Shown: one piece after another, positions 8,425 to 17,753 of the stretch | How positions within the stretch are numbered: position 1 is the stretch's first letter | Layout of the letters: every line of letters begins with the position of its first letter | Assembly: GCA_001513285.1 (NCBI GenBank) | Contig: LFTI01000033.1 | Span: 20,510 to 56,657 of the forward strand | Direction: 5' to 3' | Origin: Rikenellaceae bacterium DTU049 | Lineage (GTDB): Bacteria > Bacteroidota > Bacteroidia > Bacteroidales > DTU049 | Length of the DNA: 36,148 nucleotides | Made by a program: the position numbers and the translations under genes | Notes under the pieces: generated by a model | The model's database searches: none | The model's input: only the letters and a program-made list of their open reading frames with translations | Told to the model about the DNA's origin: nothing

Positions 8425-8432
8425 CAAAAATA
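8425..8432 (-). promoter_or_regulatory. -7 box of the outer-membrane barrel gene
   Basis: TATTTTTG on the minus strand lies 16 bases before the ATG at 8408. It falls just after the ispF stop codon and is part of the segment duplicated at 7473-7480. A TTG lies 22 bases further upstream. Confidence 0.5.
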
Positions 8433-8434
8433 GT

Positions 8435-8920
8435 TTAATTTTTTTTAAGTAAAACAATACAATATGCTGAAATAGCTTTGCCTTTGCCTATGCTATCTAA
8501 TTTTTCATTTGTTTTAGCTTTAATAGATAATTTGTCTTTTGAAATATTTAGAACATTGCAAAGGTTTTCTTGAATAATTTCAATATAAGGTTGTAATTTT
8601 GGTTTTTGCAGGATGATAGTGCTATCGATATTGTAAATATTATAATTTAAAGGTTTACAAATTTCAATAGTTTGTTTGAGTAATTCTATAGAAGAAATAT
8701 TTTTGAATTTCATATCATTATCGGGGAAGTGAGAGCCTATATCACCTAGATTGAGAGCGCCGAACATAGCATCTATAAGGGCGTGAATAAGTACATCGCC
8801 ATCACTATGAGCCATGCATCCATAATTGTATGATATCTCTACACCTCCAAGGAATAGTTTTTTATTTTTTACTAATTTATGAATATCAAATCCAAATCCT
8901 ATTCTAAGATTTTCATTCAC
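8435..8920 (-). CDS. ispF: 2-C-methyl-D-erythritol 2,4-cyclodiphosphate synthase
   Basis: MEP-pathway enzyme that cyclises CDP-ME 2-phosphate, releasing CMP, on the way to isoprenoids. The metal-binding GFGFDIHKL has Asp12 and His14. GCMAHSDGDVLIHALIDAMFGAL supplies the third ligand His and the Asp of the active site, and the C-terminal KAKTNEKLDSIGKGKAISA is the nucleotide-binding end. The length of 161 residues is normal for the trimeric family. The start is GTG at 8918-8920, overlapping the porV stop as TAGTG, so it is probably translated by re-initiation after porV. Its 3' third is duplicated at 7474-7742. Confidence 0.95.
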   Translation of the reverse strand: MNENLRIGFGFDIHKLVKNKKLFLGGVEISYNYGCMAHSDGDVLIHALIDAMFGALNLGDIGSHFPDNDMKFKNISSIELLKQTIEICKPLNYNIYNIDSTIILQKPKLQPYIEIIQENLCNVLNISKDKLSIKAKTNEKLDSIGKGKAISAYCIVLLKKN

Positions 8921-10125
8921 TATTTAGGTTTATTTTGAGGTTTGAAAAAATTGAAAGTCATCGTAAAACGCAACACATTCTCTAGTGGGTGATGTTGCTC
9001 GAAAGGTACTAAATAGGAGAAACTTAAGTCGAAAATATTATATTTGACACCTACTCCAAATGTAGCGAATTTACGATTACCCTTAGTTTTATGTTCATTG
9101 AAATAGCCAGCTCTGATAAAAAATTGCTCTGAATAGCCATATTCTATTCCACCACTGAAAATAACTTCGCGTAGTTCTTCTTTAAAACCACCTGGAGCAT
9201 CCCAAAAAGAAGTAAACAGTGCATTTACAACATATCTATCAGGGTCCATTCCTTTAACTATCTCATATTCTTCAGTTATTGAATCAAAGGCATATAATGG
9301 AGGAGTAGGAACTAAAAGTTTATTTAAATCAAAAGCTACAGTAATGGCATTAAAATCGTCGATATTGTATGTGAAGCTAGGTCCAATGCGAAGGTTGGTA
9401 GGTAAAAAAGCTCTATAGCCCAGCTCACTATAGGTAATGCGAGCCCCTAGATTAGAAATATCCATACCAAAAGCAATACGTGAATCACGTTTATTAATTT
9501 TAAAATCATGTTTATAAAAAATAGCTACATCACCAGCTACAGACTGTCCAGGTTTAGTTTCTGCATGACCGGTGCCTACAGTAGCACCACCAGAAAGATT
9601 AGAATAAATATATCTGAGAGCTATAGCAAAAGAGAAATTATCACCAAAAATTCTATTATATGCAACATCAATAGAAAACTCAGTAGGAGAAAAAGTTCCT
9701 AGATTTTCGTCAGGTGTCATACCTACAAACTGTATTTCTCCTAAAGTAAAATATCGTAATGAGCCAGCTATAGCTTGATTTTTATCAAATTTATAATAAC
9801 CGCTAACATATGCTAAATTAATATCATTGATAAGCTTTCTCATCCATGGTGTATATGAAATAGTAACACCATAATCTCCATCAATAAAAATATATTTAGC
9901 AGGATTCCAGTGCATAGAGTTGATGTCTGGAGGAGTAGCTGCGCCTACTTCTCCCATAGATCCAGATCTAGCATCTGGTGCTATTAATAAAAATGGTACA
10001 GCCGTCGTGATAGTATTTAATCTATCGCCTGTTTGTCCTAATATATCTTGATTAGTCTGTGCCTTTAATGTAAACAAATTACAGAATAAGCTTAAAATTA
10101 AAATACTAAAACCAATTTTTTGCAT
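8920..10125 (-). CDS. porV: Type IX secretion outer-membrane protein PorV (LptO)
   Basis: A FadL-like outer-membrane barrel that receives T9SS cargo from the translocon and carries it to the PorU sortase. The ATG at 10123-10125 (MQKIGFSILILSLF) is chosen, not the TTG six codons upstream: the ATG gives a clean signal peptide ending LKAQ, and the -7 box at 10152-10159 would put the transcript start at or beyond the TTG. The family signature follows the signal (LLIAPDARSGSMGEVGAATP, then NSMHWNPAK). Strand-rich sequence runs to FTMTFNFFK at the C-terminus. It follows porU directly and overlaps ispF by one base. Confidence 0.93.
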   Translation of the reverse strand: MQKIGFSILILSLFCNLFTLKAQTNQDILGQTGDRLNTITTAVPFLLIAPDARSGSMGEVGAATPPDINSMHWNPAKYIFIDGDYGVTISYTPWMRKLINDINLAYVSGYYKFDKNQAIAGSLRYFTLGEIQFVGMTPDENLGTFSPTEFSIDVAYNRIFGDNFSFAIALRYIYSNLSGGATVGTGHAETKPGQSVAGDVAIFYKHDFKINKRDSRIAFGMDISNLGARITYSELGYRAFLPTNLRIGPSFTYNIDDFNAITVAFDLNKLLVPTPPLYAFDSITEEYEIVKGMDPDRYVVNALFTSFWDAPGGFKEELREVIFSGGIEYGYSEQFFIRAGYFNEHKTKGNRKFATFGVGVKYNIFDLSFSYLVPFEQHHPLENVLRFTMTFNFFKPQNKPK

Positions 10126-10151
10126 ATTATTTTTTATAAACAAATTGAAAA

Positions 10152-10159
10152 CAAAATTA
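10152..10159 (-). promoter_or_regulatory. -7 box upstream of porV
   Basis: TAATTTTG on the minus strand fits TAnnTTTG and lies 26 bases before the chosen porV ATG, in the porU-porV gap. It argues for some porV transcription independent of porU and against the upstream TTG start. Confidence 0.5.
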
Positions 10160-10189
10160 CGAAAAAAAAATAAATTTATTATATCACTT

Positions 10190-13100
10190 TTAATTATCAG
10201 AAATTACTAAAATTTTACCAGAAGCAATAGAAGTTTTGCCTACATCATTTTCTAACCATCCTTTGAAAATATAAATACCTGGTGCTATAGTACCACCATT
10301 GATAGTAGTCCCATCCCATTGTATTTCTGTATTATAATAAGCATCATTGTAGCTTTCGTTTTCTAAAACTGCGATTATATTACCTAAAAGATCATAAATT
10401 TCTATTATAATTTTATTATTACAGCAAGCTTGATTATGTTGAATATAGAATGTAGTATTACTAATCATAGGGTTAGGATAAGTGAATATTTTACTAAGCG
10501 TAATATTATCATTAGGTATTACATGAAAATTAATACTTGCTTCTGATGAATTATTGAAAACATCCCAAGCTCTCACTGTAATGGAATGTTCACCAGCAGA
10601 TAAGTCGGATAATGGGTAGATAAGATATCCATCTTTATAAGAATCTAATGAATATCTAAAATAAGAATTCATAATCAATGGATTAGAATAATCATTATCT
10701 ATCCATGCTACCAAATCGTGTCCAATAGCTTGACCAGTAATATTAATGCCGTGTTCATCATAAATATAAGACAATAAAGTTGGATTTTCATTTACTACAT
10801 CGCCATTACGGAAATTAGTAGAGTTGAGATAAAGATTAATTTGTGGTCCTTGATTATCCGCTATTGGAGTAGATGAGCCACCAATCAAAAAATTATTTGT
10901 ATAACCGCTAGCATCAGTTTTACCATTCTCAGCATATAAAGTTATTCTACCGTGATCAATATTATATTGTATATCTATAGGCATATAAAATTGTATAGCA
11001 AATACTCCATCGTGTACAGAAGCTGACCCTTTGTATACTATATTAGAAAAGACTTTAAAAGGTACAGGAGAGCTATTTGGATCTGTGCCTAAGGTAGAGA
11101 ATTCTTGTTTTTTATCATACATAGTTATATAAATAGTACCATCAAAATCATTTAACAAATTTCCATTGAAGTCTTCTAAATGTCCAGTGATAGTTACGAA
11201 TTCATAAGCAGACAATGTATCGAGGTAATCTATAGATTTATTGTTTATACTATCGATAATAATATTATTAGCTGGGAAAGCAATTTTAGTAGCTGGATCA
11301 CCTAATAGAATAAAATTTTTCAAAGCATTAGCATTATTTGCAGCATTTTTGGCAATTACAAATACATCGCCAAAAGATGGACTAGATGTTCTAGATAAAC
11401 CCATCAAAGTATCCATTAATGCATTATTGAGCGTAGCATTATAAGAGCTATAAGCAATTCTAGAAGTAGTCATCATAGCAATAGCTCCGCCATTAGGATT
11501 TAGTATCACATATTCACCAGCAGAGGTCCTACCAGGATCATCATATCTACTAAATTCGCAGGTAGCAGTAATCATCAATGGCATAGCACATTTATTTTGC
11601 CAGGATTGAATATCAGCAATTTGTAGAATTCTCTCATGAGCCAGACCTTCTTCGCCACCGTGTCCAATATAATTAAACAAAAGAATGCCATCTGCAAAAG
11701 CTTTATTAATAGCTGAATTTACATCGGGGGCTCTTTGTCCAGCGGGTGTAGATATCTGTGGGTAAGCATCCAAATAAATTTTTTCAATATTTATTTGAGG
11801 AGCTTTATTTTCTACTAAGGTAGCAATATTTTCAGCTTGATTTACATACAAATTTCCATCTTCGTCATCAGCTACTAAAACTATCCTATTTCGCCAATCA
11901 CTTAATTGCGGCACCAAGCATTCTGATTCATTACAAATAATAATACTGTCATTACGACCTTGTTTTTTATAATAATTTTCTATTTTGTTTACCATTGCCC
12001 ATGCCTGACTCTCATTAATGACAGGCAGTCTGCCGACACCTATATCTAGAGCTCCATTACATTCATATCCTTCACCATCATCGAGTAAAGCATAGAAATC
12101 ATCTGAAGCATAGCTAGCCGTTGGACTCACTGAAGCTATTGATTGAAAGGTAGGTATTATATTAGTATTATTATTAATTCGATCTAGGTAATCATAGGAT
12201 GCATCACCAAAAAGCAATACATATTTGGGTTTCTCATTATCATTAGTTGCTCTATCATAAAACATTTTTATAAAATCTCTAATAGCTGAGATATCTTGTT
12301 TGCCACCACTAAACTCATTATAAATAATGTCTGGGGAAACGATTATATAACTCAAGCCTTCATGTTCCAAATGAAGATCACCTAATCTTTTTGCCATCTG
12401 ATAAAACATATTAGGAGCTATTATAATGTAATCTACTTGTGGTAATGCATGCAAATTTTGATTACTTACTGTCCCTTCGTAGGTAGGAATAATAAAGGTA
12501 CTAGAAACTGCAATATAATTTTTGATTTTATTAGTGCTATCTACAAATTGATAATTAGATGAGCTATGCGTCCCGATGATTCTAATCGGATGTTCGGGTA
12601 CACTAACGTCATATAAACAAATATCACTAGGAGCATTAGCAATGGTAAATTTAGCAATCTTATTACTTGGTAATAGTGGATGGCTAAAGCTCAACTGAGA
12701 ACCATGGAAAGTCAAATAACGCCATGCGATTACTTCTAAATAATCTAACCAGCCTACAGCATTATTACTACCTCCTTGTTGATATTTTAGAGTAATATTA
12801 ATAGTAGGATTTGATGATTTGTAACTAACATTAGCAATACCTCTTTTAGCATAATCATCTAGGTAGCCAACCACTTGTTGAATAGGAATAGTGTAACTAT
12901 TACTACCATAAATTAATCTAAAGGATGATGGTAACTCTGATTTACCATATACTATCGCTTTAATATATACATTAGAATCTGCTACTATATTGGGAAAAGA
13001 AAAAGAATAATCCCTGCTGAGAGTATATTCAAATTTATCACCTATCCACTGTTTACCACTTTTATTAAAATTATATAATTCATTTTCTGATAAATTATAA

Positions 13101-13966
13101 TCCATAAATGTATTAACAGATAAGTCAATAGTACCAGTAGGGGATATAGCTGTATTTATGCGTTGTGGTGTTCCTACGTCATTTATAGTAACGAAAACAT
13201 AATTTTTTTCTGAATAAAGATTACGAGAATGAACAAAGGTTTTTGTTGTATGATCAAAATCCCAATAGACAGGTGCCTCTGCATAAAAAATAGCATAATC
13301 TCCAGGATCTAGAGTACCATCTCCGCCATCACGTATGTCTATTGATATTTCGTGAAGATCATCATAACGTGGGACATTATTAGCCTCAGGCAGCATACGA
13401 CTACCATTACAATAAACTCTCAATTTTTCTGACGCTATAGGAGAAGATATTAATCCCCATGACACTAAGTTTTCATAGGTAATCAAATGAAATCCTTTTT
13501 GCTTAGTACTGAGCTTTATCCATTGTCCACTTGATAATACAGAGTTAGAAGCATATGTTCTTTTATGAGAAATGTTATTTGATTGAGTAGGAGAAAATAT
13601 AACTTGAATATTCCAATTTTGTAATACCTCTATTTTATTATCAGAGACTTTACGAAAAGGACAAATGAAAAAAACAATTTGTTTTTTACCATTTACTATT
13701 TGCTCTGCATAATGAATATCGAAATTATTAGTCAAATTACTCGAATATTTATCTAATTGCTCTGATGCAATAAAGTATGTGCTATCTATATTCAAATAAA
13801 AATCCCAATTACTATTAAGAGGTATTGTATCTGAAGTTTCTATATAATATGGTAATTCTATGTTATTAAAATTTTCGATTACAAATGGTTTATCTAGAAA
13901 TTTAATTTCTTGAGAAAAAATTATTATAGGTAAAATTAATAATATTAAAAAAGTTAATTTACGCAT
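10190..13966 (-). CDS. porU: Type IX secretion sortase PorU, C25 (gingipain-like) family
   Basis: A cell-surface cysteine peptidase that removes the C-terminal sorting domain of T9SS cargo and attaches the cargo to anionic LPS. A signal peptide occupies about 1-18. A long beta-rich N-terminal part runs to about 500. The C25 catalytic domain (about 510-890) has YIGHGGEEG with His769 and TATCEFSRYDD with Cys803, a spacing typical of the family. A C-terminal FlgD-like/Ig-like end contains YPNPMISNTTFYI and ends GKILVISDN. At 1258 residues it is in the normal size range. It lies 64 bases upstream of porV on the same strand, the usual pairing. Confidence 0.95.
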   Translation of the reverse strand: MRKLTFLILLILPIIIFSQEIKFLDKPFVIENFNNIELPYYIETSDTIPLNSNWDFYLNIDSTYFIASEQLDKYSSNLTNNFDIHYAEQIVNGKKQIVFFICPFRKVSDNKIEVLQNWNIQVIFSPTQSNNISHKRTYASNSVLSSGQWIKLSTKQKGFHLITYENLVSWGLISSPIASEKLRVYCNGSRMLPEANNVPRYDDLHEISIDIRDGGDGTLDPGDYAIFYAEAPVYWDFDHTTKTFVHSRNLYSEKNYVFVTINDVGTPQRINTAISPTGTIDLSVNTFMDYNLSENELYNFNKSGKQWIGDKFEYTLSRDYSFSFPNIVADSNVYIKAIVYGKSELPSSFRLIYGSNSYTIPIQQVVGYLDDYAKRGIANVSYKSSNPTINITLKYQQGGSNNAVGWLDYLEVIAWRYLTFHGSQLSFSHPLLPSNKIAKFTIANAPSDICLYDVSVPEHPIRIIGTHSSSNYQFVDSTNKIKNYIAVSSTFIIPTYEGTVSNQNLHALPQVDYIIIAPNMFYQMAKRLGDLHLEHEGLSYIIVSPDIIYNEFSGGKQDISAIRDFIKMFYDRATNDNEKPKYVLLFGDASYDYLDRINNNTNIIPTFQSIASVSPTASYASDDFYALLDDGEGYECNGALDIGVGRLPVINESQAWAMVNKIENYYKKQGRNDSIIICNESECLVPQLSDWRNRIVLVADDEDGNLYVNQAENIATLVENKAPQINIEKIYLDAYPQISTPAGQRAPDVNSAINKAFADGILLFNYIGHGGEEGLAHERILQIADIQSWQNKCAMPLMITATCEFSRYDDPGRTSAGEYVILNPNGGAIAMMTTSRIAYSSYNATLNNALMDTLMGLSRTSSPSFGDVFVIAKNAANNANALKNFILLGDPATKIAFPANNIIIDSINNKSIDYLDTLSAYEFVTITGHLEDFNGNLLNDFDGTIYITMYDKKQEFSTLGTDPNSSPVPFKVFSNIVYKGSASVHDGVFAIQFYMPIDIQYNIDHGRITLYAENGKTDASGYTNNFLIGGSSTPIADNQGPQINLYLNSTNFRNGDVVNENPTLLSYIYDEHGINITGQAIGHDLVAWIDNDYSNPLIMNSYFRYSLDSYKDGYLIYPLSDLSAGEHSITVRAWDVFNNSSEASINFHVIPNDNITLSKIFTYPNPMISNTTFYIQHNQACCNNKIIIEIYDLLGNIIAVLENESYNDAYYNTEIQWDGTTINGGTIAPGIYIFKGWLENDVGKTSIASGKILVISDN

Positions 13967-14124
13967 TAAATATTATTTTTTATATTAACAGAATAAATCA
14001 AAAATTATTTTATTAACAAAAATATTGAAATTTTTCGACTTAGCAGTAAAATGTAATAAATATTATAATGGTAAAAAAAAGCAATTTGGTTAACCTAAAA
14101 CATAATAGTAGAATGTAAAAAAAG

Positions 14125-17100
14125 CTACATTACGATGTTTACTATTTTGCCTTTTACTACTATAACTCGTTTAGGTTCTTTGCCCTCAAGCCATTTCTGA
14201 GATTGAGGATGCTGCAGGACAATATTTTTAATAGTTTCTTCATCTGCTGCTATATCTATATCTAGAGTAAATCTAGTCTTGCCATTGAATGATATAGCAT
14301 AGGTACAAGTATCATCTCTTGTGTATTTTTCATCATAAATTGGGAAATTAGCCTCATGAATGCTATCAGTATGACCAGCTAGATGCCATAATTCCTCTGT
14401 TATAAAGGGAGCAAAAGGAGATAATGCTATCATCAGAGGTTCTAAAATTGCTCGTTTATTACATTGTAAATCTTGCAGATTATTTACTGCTACCATGAAA
14501 CTGCTAATAGCAGTATTGTATGCATAACGTTCTATGTCTTCTTGAACTTTTTTTAAAGTTTTGTGTAATAATTGCAATTCGTCTTTATTAGGCTCATCAT
14601 CATTGAGATAGAAATTATCTTGAGCATCAAAAAATAATCGCCAGAATTTTCGAAGAAATCTATGTACACCTTCTATACCTGCTACATCCCATGGTTTACT
14701 TTGTTCTACTGGCCCGAGAAACATTTCGTATAGTCGCAGAGTATCAGCTCCATATTCATTCACTACATCATCAGGATTTTGCACATTATACTTAGATTTA
14801 GACATTTTTTCTACTTCCCAGCCACAAATATATTTATTTTCCTCTAAAACAAAATATGCATTTTCGAATTCTGGTTGCCATTTTTTGAAAGCTTCTATAT
14901 CTAAAATATCATTTCTCACCAAGCTAATATCTACATGCATAGGATAAGTGTATGCTTCTCTATCTTCAATATTTTTAGAGACAAAAATGGGTGGCAGATA
15001 TATATCTCTACCTATTATTTTAATTTCTCCATCTTGCAAACTTTTTATTTCATTTACTAGTGTATCTTTTAGATTATTTTCTAGTAAAATATTAGAAATA
15101 TTGATAATTAAAATTTTATAATTGTTTGTCGCTAGGCTACTAGCGAGATTTTGAGCATTTTCAATATTATCATTTTTAGCTACAAAAATATAAGTTTTAT
15201 AATCAGCAAGAGAAATAGTAATAATATCATCTTGTAGACTAATTTCATAATCATCTGAGATAGTTGGTAGGATTTTTTTTAATTTATAAATAGCAAAATC
15301 TACTGGTTTAGCACGATAGACGAAATTACTACGACCGAGTATCATTCCCTGATTAATCAATTTAGCAAAAGGTTCATCCTCTACAGCTATACCGATATCA
15401 AATAGGAATTTATTCCAAAATCTAGCATATATCAAATGACCTGTAGCATGTTCTGATCCACCAATATATAGATCAACATTTCGCCAATATTCGACAGATT
15501 TTTTAGATACTAGCTCATTATCATTATTAGGATCCATATATCTGAGGTAATAAGCACTAGAACCTGCGAAGCCTGGCATAGTACAGGTCTCCAGAGGATA
15601 ACCATCTTCAGTTTTCCAATTTTTTGCTCGTGCTAGAGGCGGTTTGCCATCCTCAGTGGGTAAATAAGAATCTACCGGAGGTAATTCTAATGGCAGTTTA
15701 GATTCATCTAATGGATAAGGAATGTCATCTTTATAATAAATAGGAAAAGGCTCGCCCCAATATCTCTGACGGCTAAAAATAGCATCACGAAGGCGATAAT
15801 TAATTTTTCTACTTCCAAACTTACGTTCCTCAGCTACTTCAATAACTTTTTGAATAGCATCAGTAGGTTTCAACCCATTGATAAAATCACTATTTATGCA
15901 CTCTCCTTCTAAATCTTCATAAGCCTCTTTTGAAATATCTCCACCTTTAATAACTTCCTTAATAGGTAATCCAAATTGTTTAGCAAAAGCATAATCTCTG
16001 CTATCATGAGCAGGCACTGCCATCACTGCACCAGTACCATATGAAGCCAACACATAATCAGCTATCCAAATAGGAATTTCTTCTCCAGTAAAAGGATTAA
16101 TAACATAAGAACCAGTGAAAACACCAGTCTTTTTATCAATATCAGTCAAACGTTCTCTTTCACTCTTATTTAGACTTTTTTTAACATAATCTTCCACTTT
16201 ATCTTTTTCAGGGTCTTTTATTAACAAAGGGACAAGCTCAGATTCTGGAGCTACACATACATAAGTAACCCCAAAAATAGTGTCTGGACGAGTAGTAAAT
16301 ATCTCAATATATTTGTTTGGGACACCTTTTATAGGGAATCTAATAACAGCTCCTTCGGAGCGACCAATCCAATTGCGTTGTATCTCTTTGATATTCTCTG
16401 GCCAATCAATTTTTTCTAAACCTGCTAATAATCGTTCTGAATAAGCCGTAATGCGTAAGAGCCATTGTTTCATTTTTTTTCGCTCTACCGGATATCCGCC
16501 ACGTATACTATACCCATCAGCAACCTCATCATTAGCTAGTACTGTTCCCAGAGCTGGACACCAATTCACAAAAGTTTCTGATAAATATGCTAAACGATAA
16601 TTCATTAAGATATCTTGCTGTTCCTTTTCATTATAACTAACCCAGTCTTTATCAGAAAATATTTTTATTTGTGTAGTAGCAGCATTTACATTTGCATTAC
16701 CTTCTCGCTCGAATATTTTAATTAATTCATCAATAGGGCGAGCTTTTTCTATACTTTTATCATACCAAGATTTGAAAAGCTTAATAAAAGTCCATTGAGT
16801 CCATTTATAATACTTCGGATCGCAAGTGATAACCTCTCTAGACCAATCAAAAGAAAATCCTAAAAGATCTAATTGCTCTCTATATCTACTAATATTTTTT
16901 TCTGTAGTAATAGCTGGATGTTGCCCAGTCTGAATGGCATATTGCTCTGCAGGTAAACCAAAAGCATCGAAGCCCATAGGATGTAACACATTAAAACCTT
17001 GTAATTTTTTGTACCTAGCATAAATATCAGAAGCAATATAACCTAATGGATGGCCTACATGTAACCCTGCACCACTCGGATACGGGAACATGTCTAATAC

Positions 17101-17202
17101 ATAATATTTTTGTTTATTGTAATCAATATCGACTTTATAAATTTTAAATTTTTTCCAATCAGTTCTCCATTTTTTCTCAATTTCTTTAAAATTATATTCC
17201 AT
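14125..17202 (-). CDS. leuS: Leucyl-tRNA synthetase with an extra insertion
   Basis: Charges tRNA-Leu. Class I signatures are HVGH at residues 48-51 and KMSKS at 799-803. The CP1 editing domain contains [10 protein letters not shown] (302-311) and [18 protein letters not shown]. The Bacteroidota-type insertion at about 152-205 is present. A further stretch at about 632-750, between RSNFVYR and [16 protein letters not shown], is much longer than in the Bacteroides enzymes I remember, and the total of 1025 residues is correspondingly long. Frame and motifs are intact on both sides, so it looks functional. It is monocistronic, with a -7 box at 17225-17232. Confidence 0.96.
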   Translation of the reverse strand: MEYNFKEIEKKWRTDWKKFKIYKVDIDYNKQKYYVLDMFPYPSGAGLHVGHPLGYIASDIYARYKKLQGFNVLHPMGFDAFGLPAEQYAIQTGQHPAITTEKNISRYREQLDLLGFSFDWSREVITCDPKYYKWTQWTFIKLFKSWYDKSIEKARPIDELIKIFEREGNANVNAATTQIKIFSDKDWVSYNEKEQQDILMNYRLAYLSETFVNWCPALGTVLANDEVADGYSIRGGYPVERKKMKQWLLRITAYSERLLAGLEKIDWPENIKEIQRNWIGRSEGAVIRFPIKGVPNKYIEIFTTRPDTIFGVTYVCVAPESELVPLLIKDPEKDKVEDYVKKSLNKSERERLTDIDKKTGVFTGSYVINPFTGEEIPIWIADYVLASYGTGAVMAVPAHDSRDYAFAKQFGLPIKEVIKGGDISKEAYEDLEGECINSDFINGLKPTDAIQKVIEVAEERKFGSRKINYRLRDAIFSRQRYWGEPFPIYYKDDIPYPLDESKLPLELPPVDSYLPTEDGKPPLARAKNWKTEDGYPLETCTMPGFAGSSAYYLRYMDPNNDNELVSKKSVEYWRNVDLYIGGSEHATGHLIYARFWNKFLFDIGIAVEDEPFAKLINQGMILGRSNFVYRAKPVDFAIYKLKKILPTISDDYEISLQDDIITISLADYKTYIFVAKNDNIENAQNLASSLATNNYKILIINISNILLENNLKDTLVNEIKSLQDGEIKIIGRDIYLPPIFVSKNIEDREAYTYPMHVDISLVRNDILDIEAFKKWQPEFENAYFVLEENKYICGWEVEKMSKSKYNVQNPDDVVNEYGADTLRLYEMFLGPVEQSKPWDVAGIEGVHRFLRKFWRLFFDAQDNFYLNDDEPNKDELQLLHKTLKKVQEDIERYAYNTAISSFMVAVNNLQDLQCNKRAILEPLMIALSPFAPFITEELWHLAGHTDSIHEANFPIYDEKYTRDDTCTYAISFNGKTRFTLDIDIAADEETIKNIVLQHPQSQKWLEGKEPKRVIVVKGKIVNIVM

Positions 17203-17224
17203 AATAAGTAATTAATTTGAATTG

Positions 17225-17232
17225 CAAAATTA
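17225..17232 (-). promoter_or_regulatory. -7 box of leuS
   Basis: TAATTTTG on the minus strand, 22 bases upstream of the leuS ATG, fits TAnnTTTG. No -33 element is seen at 19-21 bases. Confidence 0.5.
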
Positions 17233-17403
17233 CTGAAATTAATATAAAAATATGAAGAAAGAGTTTACAAAAATTATGATGTTTAATTCAAATGTAATAT
17301 TAATAAGCTAGTTGCAAAAAAAGGGAAATAAAAGGGGATTTATTTTTATAAAAAGTTTAATGAGAGGGGTAAGAGTTGTTTAAAATGGAAATTGGTAAAA
17401 TAT

Positions 17404-17544
17404 TTAAATGTTATAGATTAAATATGTTGATGACATCAGATCACTATACCGCTCCCATGCCCGCCTATCCGACGCCGCCAAATTCAACAACCTCCCAGTG
17501 TCTTCTATAATCTTATCCGCCAAATATTTCACATTAACCACAAA
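17404..17544 (-). pseudogene. 3' remnant of an IS1595-like transposase gene
   Basis: The last 46 codons of a transposase, from FVVNVKYLADK to the stop, match the C-terminus of the full-length transposase at 23113-24120 (FVVRGKYLADK onward) with only two residue changes. Nearly all bases are shared, including the 8 or so past the stop. Homology ends abruptly at the FVV codons, next to the hairpin at 17553-17585. The remainder of the 551-base gap between leuS and the next gene (17203-17753) shows only the leuS -7 box, this remnant, the hairpin and AT-rich sequence. Confidence 0.85.
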
Positions 17545-17552
17545 CGTTAACA

Positions 17553-17585
17553 GTGATATGATCTGTTCCCAACAGGTCATATCAC
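17553..17585. other. Strong inverted repeat at the edge of the transposase remnant
   Basis: GTGATATGATCTGTT and AACAGGTCATATCAC form a 15-base stem with one G-T position and a CCC loop. It starts 8 bases beyond the last base homologous to the transposase. No T-run follows directly on either strand, so it is not a typical terminator. It may be a recombination scar or a protein-binding site. Confidence 0.55.
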
Positions 17586-17710
17586 TCCTTTACTAATCCC
17601 TCCTCATAATTTTTTATAAAAAATTTTAAATTATACATCTATTTATTTTAAAATTCAGTTAACATTTATTAATAAAATTTTATAATTGATTTAATAATTG
17701 AATAATATGT

Positions 17711-17730
17711 GTATTGCAATTTTGCAATAC
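17711..17730. promoter_or_regulatory. Perfect palindrome before the beta-helix surface protein gene
   Basis: GTATTGCAA and TTGCAATAC are perfect complements separated by TT. The palindrome is 23 bases upstream of the ATG at 17754 and covers CAATTTTG, a one-mismatch match to the -7 box, so it is placed like an operator. No regulator can be named. Confidence 0.4.
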
Positions 17731-17753
17731 AGAAACAACAAAAAACAAAAATT

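Noticed and set aside
17553-17585. Rho-independent terminator for leuS or the downstream gene
   Set aside because: It lies upstream of both neighbouring genes (leuS is read away from it) and no T-run follows the stem.
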